A DNA stretch of 24,326 nt from an uncultured Cryomorphaceae bacterium (lineage in GTDB: Bacteria; Bacteroidota; Bacteroidia; Flavobacteriales; Schleiferiaceae), in the NCBI GenBank assembly GCA_913049755.1, contig CAJWXO010000009.1:1-24326 (forward strand), in the 5' to 3' direction. The position numbers and the translations under genes are program-made. The notes under the pieces are model-generated. The model did no database searches. It was not told where the DNA came from and saw only the letters and a list, made by a program, of their open reading frames with translations. Shown here in pieces: positions 18,283 to 24,326 of this stretch. Positions within the stretch are counted from its first letter, which is position 1. The number at the start of each line of letters is the position of its first letter.

Positions 18283-18774
18283 TTAGATTTTTGCAAAACC
18301 AAATTCCGTCAACATATTAACGTTAGACCCCATAAATTCAACTGATAAATTTGTTCGAAGTGTTACAGATGTTTCAAGAAGACCCATAACCTCATACTTA
18401 ACTGTTGTTCCATCAGTGTTGTTTAGGAATACAGAGTCTGGAGCTGTCCCATTACCGGGTTTTGTGGTCCATGTTCCCGAACCAGATTCTTTGAATGGAA
18501 GATCTATCGTTGTACCTAAATTAGCGCTGATAACTGCGTCTACTGAATATGTAACAGAATTAGGGTCTTGTGTTAATGAAAATTGTGAACTGTCAGGATT
18601 AATGTATGTGTCTTCTGCAACAATCGGGACAACTGAGCCAAGAATATCGACAGTTCCAGTTGCAGTCACTTTATTAACTAGCCAAACCCCTTCTAATTTG
18701 TCACCAAGAGTGGGTTCTTTCGCACAGGAGGCTAAAATTAATAGAGATAAAGAAATTATAGATATTTTTTTCAT
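18283..18774 (-). CDS. Small lipoprotein, lipocalin-like
   Basis: From the ATG at 18774 the protein has 163 residues. It begins with a lipoprotein signal peptide, MKKISIISLSLLILASC, with lipobox LASC. The mature part starts CAKEPTLGDKLEGVWLVNKVT and then looks all-beta, a pattern shared with lipocalin-like proteins of Bacteroidota, where EGVW...V is the first strand. It should be attached to a membrane on the periplasmic side, possibly the outer membrane. An alternative in-frame ATG at 18789 would add MKNHI; no Shine-Dalgarno sequence separates the two choices. It follows sdhB by 35 nt on the same strand and may be partly co-transcribed with sdh, but a candidate own promoter is present. Function is unknown. 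Confidence 0.8.
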   Translation of the reverse strand: MKKISIISLSLLILASCAKEPTLGDKLEGVWLVNKVTATGTVDILGSVVPIVAEDTYINPDSSQFSLTQDPNSVTYSVDAVISANLGTTIDLPFKESGSGTWTTKPGNGTAPDSVFLNNTDGTTVKYEVMGLLETSVTLRTNLSVEFMGSNVNMLTEFGFAKI

Positions 18775-18797
18775 GATATGGTTTTTCATAGAGATTC

Positions 18798-18805
18798 AAA
18801 AGGTA
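18798..18805 (-). promoter_or_regulatory. Possible -7 promoter element of the lipoprotein gene
   Basis: The minus strand reads TACCTTTT, followed by G: a 7/8 match to TAnnTTTG, or the full consensus with one extra T. It lies immediately after the sdhB stop and 23 nt before the ATG at 18774. Confidence 0.35.
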
Positions 18806-18809
18806 CTGA

Positions 18810-19559
18810 TTATTTCGAAGTAATAGATGCAGAAATATACTCTCTATTCATTCTGGCTATATTTTCGATACTAATTCCCTTTGGACACTCTACCTCACAT
18901 GCTCCAGTATTAGTGCAATTTCCGAAACCTTCAAGGTCCATCTGTTTCACCATATTCAATACGCGCTGACTCGCTTCAATTTTACCCTGAGGAAGTAGAG
19001 ATAGCTGACTAACTTTTGCTGAAGTGAACAACATTGCAGAGGCATTTTTACATGTGGCAACACATGCGCCACAGCCAATGCAAGTTGCGGCATCAAAAGC
19101 AGCATCAGCATCTTGTTTTTCAATGGGAGTAGCATTCGCATCTGGGAGGTTCCCAGAAGTATTTACTGACACGTATCCTCCAGCTTGAATAATTCTATCA
19201 AATGAGCCGCGATCTACCATCAAATCTTTAATGATAGGAAAAGCTTTGGCTCTAAATGGTTCAATAGTTATGGTGTCTCCATCTTTGAATTCTCGCATAT
19301 GAAGTTGACATGTTGTTACTCCGCGGCCAGGCCCATGAGCCTCTCCGTTAATGAACATGGAACACATACCGCAAATTCCCTCTCTGCAGTCATGGTCAAA
19401 AACTATTGGATCTATGTCTTGAATTATTAATTGCTCGTTCAAAACATCAATCATTTCCAAAAAAGACATGTCATCAGAAATATCACTCACTTCATAAGCG
19501 GCAATCCCTCCTTTTTCCTTTGGCCCATTTTGACGCCAAACATTTATTGTAAAATTCAT
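18810..19559 (-). CDS. sdhB: Succinate dehydrogenase/fumarate reductase iron-sulfur subunit
   Basis: This 249-residue electron-transfer subunit of respiratory complex II has all three cluster-binding sets. The [2Fe-2S] ligands are Cys58, Cys63, Cys66 and Cys84 ([11 protein letters not shown]...TTC). The [4Fe-4S] ligands are Cys160, Cys163, Cys166 and Cys170 ([11 protein letters not shown]). The [3Fe-4S] ligands are Cys215, Cys221 and Cys225 ([12 protein letters not shown]). It passes electrons between the SdhA flavin and the SdhC hemes/menaquinone on the inner face of the cytoplasmic membrane. Its start overlaps the sdhA stop by 4 bp (ATGA), so translation is probably coupled. It is the third gene of sdhCAB. 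Confidence 0.96.
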   Translation of the reverse strand: MNFTINVWRQNGPKEKGGIAAYEVSDISDDMSFLEMIDVLNEQLIIQDIDPIVFDHDCREGICGMCSMFINGEAHGPGRGVTTCQLHMREFKDGDTITIEPFRAKAFPIIKDLMVDRGSFDRIIQAGGYVSVNTSGNLPDANATPIEKQDADAAFDAATCIGCGACVATCKNASAMLFTSAKVSQLSLLPQGKIEASQRVLNMVKQMDLEGFGNCTNTGACEVECPKGISIENIARMNREYISASITSK

Positions 19560-21562
19560 TTGTAAGAACGTGTATTTAGTTCGACATTTTCAAAAGAGAG
19601 TTCCTCTTTATGTAGCTTTGATTTTCCAGGATCACTTCCTGCAAACTCCCAAGCGGCAACAAAAGCAAAGTCATCATCTTTTCTAACGGCCTCTCCCTCT
19701 TTAGATTGAAATTCTTCACGGAAATGACCGCCACAAGATTCTTCTCTGGCCAAGGCATCCATGCACATTAACTCTCCTAGTTCAAGAAAGTCTGCAACCC
19801 TTCCTGCTTTGTCAAGCTCTGGATTCATCTCTCCAATTTTCCCTAGAACTTTAACATCTGAGTAAAACTTGTCTCGAAGTATACGGATATCAGCGATTGC
19901 CTTTTTTAGGCCCTCCTCATTTCTTGCCATTCCGCATTGTGACCACATGATTTTCCCTAAATCTCGATGAAAAGCTTCGACAGGAGTATTCCCTTTACTA
20001 TTTAAAAATCCCTCCATTCGATTTCTAGCAGCTGTCTCAGCTTCATCAAATTCAGGAGATTCAGTAGATATTTTTCCTGTAGTTATATCTTTTGATAAAT
20101 ATGTTCCGATCGTGTAAGGTGCTACAAAATAACCGTCAGCTAAACCTTGCATCAAAGCAGAGGCTCCTAATCGGTTTGCGCCGTGATCAGAAAAATTTGC
20201 TTCTCCTAGAGCAAAAAGCCCAGGAACTGTTGTCATTAGATTATAATCAACCCATATACCTCCCATTGTGTAATGAACGGCAGGATAGATCATCATTGGT
20301 GTCTTATATGGGTTTTGAGCTGTAATTTTTTCATACATCTGAAAAAGATTACCATATTTTGATTCAACTATTCTTTCACCAAGCTTTTTGATTTCATCTT
20401 CACTAGGATTTTTAATTCCTTTGACATGAGCTGCTTCACTACCAAATCTTTCTATAGCAGATGAAAAGTCTAAATACACAGCTTCACCAGTTTTGTTAAT
20501 GCCATAGCCTGCATCACAGCGTTCTTTTGCAGCCCGAGAGGCAACATCTCGAGGAACAAGATTCCCAAAAGCAGGATAACGTCTCTCCAGATAATAATCT
20601 CTATTCTCTTCAGAAAGGTCAGTTGGCTTGAGTGTTCCTTTTCTTATTGCCAATGCATCTTCTGCATTTTTTGGAACCCATATGCGGCCATCATTCCTCA
20701 GAGATTCGGACATTAAGGTTAGTTTAGACTGTGAATCTCCACTAACCGGAATACATGTTGGATGGATTTGAGTAAAGCATGGGTTTGCCATATACGCCCC
20801 TTTCTTGTGTGCTTTCCACGCTGCGGTTACATTAGACCCCATAGCATTGGTGCTCAAGTAAAAAACATTTCCATAACCCCCGGTGCATAAAATTACAGCA
20901 TGAGCTGAGTGCCTCTCAAGCTCACCGGTGACTAAATTTCGAGCAATAATGCCTCGAGACTTGCCATCAACAACAACAAGCTCTACCATTTCGTGTCGAG
21001 AAAGTAATTGAACTCTTCCTTTTGCTACTTGTCTAGATAGTGCAGAATAGGCCCCCAATAATAGCTGTTGTCCTGTTTGACCCTTAGCATAAAAGGTTCT
21101 ACTCACTTGTACCCCTCCAAAAGACCGGTTATCTAGAAGACCTCCGTATTCACGAGCAAATGGGACACCTTGTGCAACGCACTGGTCTATAATGCTGGCA
21201 CTTACCTCCGCTAAGCGGTGAACATTTGCTTCCCTGCTTCTGTAGTCTCCACCTTTAATTGTATCGTAGAAAAGACGAAAGGTGGAGTCACCATCATTCT
21301 GATAGTTTTTTGCCGCATTTATACCTCCTTGCGCAGCAATGGAGTGCGCTCTTCTTGGTGAGTCTTGAAAACAAAAAGCTTTAACATTGTAGCCAAGTTC
21401 CGCAAGTGATGCCGCCGCAGAACTTCCTGCCAAACCGGTACCAACAACAATGACATCAATTTGTCTTTTATTTGCTGGGCTGACTAATGGAATTTTAGCT
21501 TTGTGCTTGGTCCATTTTTCAGATAGAGAACCCTCTGGTATATTGGCGTTTAATTTTGACAT
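19556..21562 (-). CDS. sdhA: Succinate dehydrogenase/fumarate reductase flavoprotein subunit
   Basis: This 668-residue catalytic subunit of complex II interconverts succinate and fumarate. The FAD-binding motif [20 protein letters not shown] lies at 41-60. His73 in [15 protein letters not shown] is the expected residue for covalent FAD attachment. HPTCIPV and [21 protein letters not shown] are the usual active-site and FAD segments. The length and these motifs fit the menaquinone-linked group found in Bacteroidota and epsilonproteobacterial/Gram-positive enzymes, rather than the 590-residue E. coli SdhA. It lies 18 nt after sdhC and overlaps sdhB by 4 bp. Confidence 0.97.
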   Translation of the reverse strand: MSKLNANIPEGSLSEKWTKHKAKIPLVSPANKRQIDVIVVGTGLAGSSAAASLAELGYNVKAFCFQDSPRRAHSIAAQGGINAAKNYQNDGDSTFRLFYDTIKGGDYRSREANVHRLAEVSASIIDQCVAQGVPFAREYGGLLDNRSFGGVQVSRTFYAKGQTGQQLLLGAYSALSRQVAKGRVQLLSRHEMVELVVVDGKSRGIIARNLVTGELERHSAHAVILCTGGYGNVFYLSTNAMGSNVTAAWKAHKKGAYMANPCFTQIHPTCIPVSGDSQSKLTLMSESLRNDGRIWVPKNAEDALAIRKGTLKPTDLSEENRDYYLERRYPAFGNLVPRDVASRAAKERCDAGYGINKTGEAVYLDFSSAIERFGSEAAHVKGIKNPSEDEIKKLGERIVESKYGNLFQMYEKITAQNPYKTPMMIYPAVHYTMGGIWVDYNLMTTVPGLFALGEANFSDHGANRLGASALMQGLADGYFVAPYTIGTYLSKDITTGKISTESPEFDEAETAARNRMEGFLNSKGNTPVEAFHRDLGKIMWSQCGMARNEEGLKKAIADIRILRDKFYSDVKVLGKIGEMNPELDKAGRVADFLELGELMCMDALAREESCGGHFREEFQSKEGEAVRKDDDFAFVAAWEFAGSDPGKSKLHKEELSFENVELNTRSYK

Positions 21563-21580
21563 CTATTTAATGAAGTTAAT

Positions 21581-22258
21581 TCAGAACAAGAAAAGATAAA
21601 TTGGAATACTGGCAAAAGCTAATGAAATGATCACCGAAAATGCTTTACCAAGTATTTCAATTATTGGTGTGTATTTAGCATGATTAATACCTAAAGTTTG
21701 AAATGAACTAGCGAAGCCATGCCAAAGATGAAAACCAAGACCCATCATTGAAATAACATAAAAAATAGCATACCAGGGTTGTTGAAAAGCTGCGATAGTA
21801 ATTGAATATAGATCTTTTAATTCAGCGCCATCATTAGTCAAATAAGTGGGGATATTACCAAAATGCATTTCATACCAAAAACTTTTCATGTGAATGATAA
21901 GAAACACAAGTGTTAAGGTTCCTAAAATAGCCATATTCCTTGATGACCAAGACGCATTTACCTTTCCATTATATTTTACGTATCTCGTCTCTCTAGCAGC
22001 TTTATTACTGCGTGCTAGTAATAATCCATCGACAGAATGCAGAAGTATACTGCCATAAAGTAAATAGCTAACCATCTTTATTAATGGGAAGGTGGTCATA
22101 AAATGAGCATAGCTATTAAACATTTCTTTGTCACCAGTTAGCAGCGGTAGGTTTCCAAGTAAATGCACTACTAAAAATGAGCACAAAAAAAGACCAGTTA
22201 GGGCCATCCAATATTTTCGAGCCAATGATGATCTAATGAGTCCTCCGGATAAAGCCAT
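21581..22258 (-). CDS. sdhC: Succinate dehydrogenase cytochrome b subunit
   Basis: This 225-residue membrane anchor has about five hydrophobic segments (roughly 15-37, 55-78, 108-127, 150-180 and 204-224). Several membrane-embedded histidines (His32, His74, His123, His177 and His180 among them) are suited to binding two b-type hemes. This is the single-subunit di-heme type of the cytochrome b558 family, so no sdhD is needed and none is present. It anchors SdhAB and exchanges electrons with menaquinone. It is the first gene of sdhCAB, with the best minus-strand promoter of the right half of the window just upstream, and is divergent from pepP. Confidence 0.94.
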   Translation of the reverse strand: MALSGGLIRSSLARKYWMALTGLFLCSFLVVHLLGNLPLLTGDKEMFNSYAHFMTTFPLIKMVSYLLYGSILLHSVDGLLLARSNKAARETRYVKYNGKVNASWSSRNMAILGTLTLVFLIIHMKSFWYEMHFGNIPTYLTNDGAELKDLYSITIAAFQQPWYAIFYVISMMGLGFHLWHGFASSFQTLGINHAKYTPIIEILGKAFSVIISLAFASIPIYLFLF

Positions 22259-22286
22259 AATTAATTTGAAATAGAAGTAATTTCTA

Positions 22287-22320
22287 CAAAAGTAAGTCCA
22301 AAAGGCAAAAGAAAGTTCAA
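22287..22320 (-). promoter_or_regulatory. Promoter of the sdhCAB operon
   Basis: On the minus strand TTG (22320-22318) is followed after 23 bp by TACTTTTG (22294-22287), a full match to TAnnTTTG. The box ends 28 nt before the sdhC ATG. Confidence 0.55.
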
Positions 22321-22356
22321 GGCTGATACCTTTTAAACGATGACGCTAAAAGGTGT

Positions 22357-22364
22357 TATCTTCG
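22357..22364 (+). promoter_or_regulatory. -7 promoter element of pepP (leaderless layout)
   Basis: TATCTTCG is a 7/8 match to TAnnTTTG, ending 6 nt before the ATG at 22371. It lies downstream of an in-frame GTG at 22353, which argues against that GTG as the start. Confidence 0.45.
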
Positions 22365-22370
22365 TTAATT

Positions 22371-23666
22371 ATGAAATATCACCGCTTAAATCCTGAGATT
22401 TTTAATAAAAATCGACAACGTTTCACAAACTTGATGGAGTCTAATTCATTGGCTGTTTTTCATTCGAATGATATTTACCCTACAAGTGCTGATGGGACAA
22501 TGCCATTCAAACAAGCCACAGATATTTTATGGCTTTCAGGAATTGATCAAGAAGACTCTGTTTTAATTGTTTTCCCCGACGCAATAAGAAAAGAGCATAA
22601 AGAGATACTTTTTTTAACTGAAACAAATGATCTTATCGCTGTTTGGGAAGGATCTAAACTTTCTAAAGAAGAGGCCTACGAGGTCAGTGGTATTAGGACA
22701 GTTTATTGGTTGAGTGAATTTGACCGAGTCATGAAGGAATTGATGATTCAGGCTAAAAATGTGTATCTCCTGACTCAGGAGCACCTGAGGAGAAGCACTC
22801 ATGTGGAAACTCGAGAAATGAGGATCAATAAGAAGTTTAGAGCTTCTTATCCAATCCATAATTATTTGAGATCCGCACCCCTATTAAATTTATTAAGAGC
22901 TGTAAAAAGTGATTTAGAAATTGATGTAATGCAAATAGCGGCGAATATAACCGCAGCCGGATTTAATCGGGTTTTGAATTTTTTAAAGCCGGAATGCTGG
23001 GAGCATGAAATAGAAGCCGAGTTTATACATGAATTTGTAAAAAGTCGCTCAAGAGGTTTTGCTTATTCTCCCATAATTGGTAGTGGTTCAAATGCATGTG
23101 TTTTGCATTATTTAGAAAACAATAAGCAGTGCAAGAAAGGGGACTTAGTATTAATTGATGTCGGTGCAGAATATGCAAATTATGCATGTGATGTTACGCG
23201 CTGCTTTCCTGTTAATGGTAAATTTACAGACCGTCAAAAAGAGGTTTATGAGGCTGTCTTGCGAGTAGAAAAAGCTTCAATAGAACTTCTTAGGCCTGGC
23301 GTGATTTTATCTGAGTATCATGTTCAAGTTGGAGCGCTAATGACAAAAGAGCTTTTAGAATTAGGTCTCATTTCGAAGAATGATATAGCTAATCAAGATC
23401 CTCTTTGGCCAGCATATAAGAAATACTTTATGCATGGAACATCGCATTATTTAGGTTTAGATGTGCATGATTATGGTTTATGGGATAGCACACCAATAAC
23501 AGAAGGAATGGTTTTTACATGTGAACCAGGTATTTATATACCGGAGGAGGGTATTGGTATCCGAATTGAAGATGACATAGTTATTACATCTGAAGGTCAT
23601 ATTAATCTCACAAAAGACATCCCAAAAGAAATAGTTGATATTGAGGCTTCTATGGCTAAAATTTAA
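22371..23666 (+). CDS. pepP: Xaa-Pro aminopeptidase (M24B)
   Basis: From the ATG at 22371 the protein has 431 residues. The N-terminal creatinase-like domain spans about 1-170 and the pita-bread catalytic domain about 180-420. The five dinuclear-metal ligands are Asp263, Asp274, His355, Glu385 and Glu400, in LIDVGAEYANYACDVTR, FMHGTSHYLGLDVHD, FTCEPGIYIP and GIRIEDD. His246 and His366 fit the substrate-binding histidines. It removes N-terminal residues preceding proline from peptides in the cytoplasm. An in-frame GTG at 22353 would add six residues but lies upstream of the -7 box. The stop overlaps the next start by one base (TAATG), so the methyltransferase is probably translationally coupled. 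Confidence 0.95.
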   Translation: MKYHRLNPEIFNKNRQRFTNLMESNSLAVFHSNDIYPTSADGTMPFKQATDILWLSGIDQEDSVLIVFPDAIRKEHKEILFLTETNDLIAVWEGSKLSKEEAYEVSGIRTVYWLSEFDRVMKELMIQAKNVYLLTQEHLRRSTHVETREMRINKKFRASYPIHNYLRSAPLLNLLRAVKSDLEIDVMQIAANITAAGFNRVLNFLKPECWEHEIEAEFIHEFVKSRSRGFAYSPIIGSGSNACVLHYLENNKQCKKGDLVLIDVGAEYANYACDVTRCFPVNGKFTDRQKEVYEAVLRVEKASIELLRPGVILSEYHVQVGALMTKELLELGLISKNDIANQDPLWPAYKKYFMHGTSHYLGLDVHDYGLWDSTPITEGMVFTCEPGIYIPEEGIGIRIEDDIVITSEGHINLTKDIPKEIVDIEASMAKI

Positions 23667-24326
23667 TGAAAAAGCATCTGCGTTCTTTTTTTTATGCTCT
23701 AAGCCCTCAGCGGAGGAGAGTATTCCGGCGTTTTGTTTATTTCCCCTTTGATATATATCTCAAATTCAGAGGTAAAAATTATTATAATGGAATAGAATTA
23801 CCATTGCCAGGAGAAATATTTACTGGCGGAGGGGACTTTTTGAAAAACGGATTAATATTCAAAAAATATTTTATTGAACTTGGAAATTTATCAAAGAATA
23901 ATGACGTTTTAGACGTGGGTTCAGGGTTAGGAAGAATGGCAATCCCATTAACAGATTTCATATATGAGAATAATAAATATGAAGGTTTTGATGTTGTCAA
24001 AACTGCTGTTATCGATTGTCAACACAGAATTGGTTCAAAATTTCCTAATTTCTCGTTCCGTCATGCTTCTTTAGAAAATGATCTTTATACAAATGGCGGG
24101 AAATCAGCTAAAGGATATATTTTCCCATTTGAGAAAAATACTTTTGATTTTGCCTGGGCAACTAGTGTTTTTACTCACATGGAGCCAGATGGAGTAAGGA
24201 ATTACTTAAGTGAGGCAAGAAGAGTAATTCGTCCTGGGGGAAGGTTTTTGGCGACTTTTTTCCTTATGGATAAAGAATCAAAAAAGTGTTCATTAAATTC
24301 CGAATACCCATTTAAGTTTAAAATTG
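23666..24326 (+). CDS. Class I SAM-dependent methyltransferase (cut by window edge)
   Basis: Reading from the ATG at 23666 gives 220 residues with no stop before the right edge, so the C-terminus is missing. SAM-binding motif I is VLDVGSGLGRMAIPL (81-95). The strand with the acidic residue that contacts the SAM ribose is YEGFDV (Asp109). The motif after the fourth strand is FDFAWATSVFTHM (160-172), followed by ARRVIRPGGRFLATFF. The N-terminus is basic and aromatic (residues 1-40). The methyl acceptor is unknown; no partner enzyme is visible. It overlaps the pepP stop by one base and has no promoter of its own that I can see. Confidence 0.88.
   Translation, partial: MKKHLRSFFYALSPQRRRVFRRFVYFPFDIYLKFRGKNYYNGIELPLPGEIFTGGGDFLKNGLIFKKYFIELGNLSKNNDVLDVGSGLGRMAIPLTDFIYENNKYEGFDVVKTAVIDCQHRIGSKFPNFSFRHASLENDLYTNGGKSAKGYIFPFEKNTFDFAWATSVFTHMEPDGVRNYLSEARRVIRPGGRFLATFFLMDKESKKCSLNSEYPFKFKI

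Noticed and set aside
22353..22370. GTG start for pepP adding six residues
   Set aside because: It lies upstream of the -7 box, and the added residues do not extend a conserved domain.

Overview
The window looks like a chromosomal core segment of a member of the Bacteroidota, probably a marine or aquatic Flavobacteriia-type organism. Evidence: a large secreted protein with a type IX secretion (T9SS) C-terminal sorting domain, a TonB-dependent receptor with an N-terminal carboxypeptidase-regulatory domain, an sdhC-sdhA-sdhB operon with a single cytochrome b subunit, AT-rich coding DNA, no clear Shine-Dalgarno sequences, and repeated matches to the Bacteroidota -7 promoter element TAnnTTTG. No tRNA, rRNA, CRISPR array, insertion sequence, phage or defence gene was found, and no intergenic gap exceeds about 155 bp.

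Layout. 1-1740 (minus): asd, followed 11 bp later by the N-terminal part of a TonB-dependent receptor that runs off the left edge. 1863-2558 (plus): purQ, meeting tail-to-tail with a 1506-residue secreted beta-propeller/PKD protein (2560-7080, minus). 7181-8932 (minus): aspS, divergent from tadA (8991-9431, plus). After tadA come two hairpins, the second a strong terminator, then a 20-bp dyad abutting the promoter of a two-gene operon: an MBL-fold hydrolase and an exported M1-family metallopeptidase (9583-12259, plus). rnr (12256-14604, minus) shares its stop palindrome CTAG with the peptidase. 14743-15705 (plus) is an outer-membrane beta-barrel protein with a lysine-rich linker and its own terminator. 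gdhA (minus) and thiL (plus) are divergent around a tandemly duplicated promoter element. 18283-22258 (minus) holds sdhCAB and a small lipoprotein. 22371 to the right edge (plus) holds pepP, coupled to a SAM methyltransferase cut by the window end.

The genes are mostly housekeeping: lysine/threonine/methionine and purine synthesis, tRNA charging and editing, RNA decay, nitrogen assimilation, thiamine, TCA/respiration and peptide turnover. They are mixed with cell-envelope and secreted proteins. I found no convincing new multi-gene system. The most notable signals are non-coding. Six genes have a -7 element ending only 3-6 nt before the start codon, which predicts leaderless or nearly leaderless mRNAs and settles two start choices. 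The gdhA promoter has a perfect 14-bp tandem duplication of its -7 box. A dyad sits inside the promoter of the MBL-peptidase operon, and a two-hairpin element follows tadA. Two convergent gene pairs have touching or overlapping stop codons and no strong terminator.
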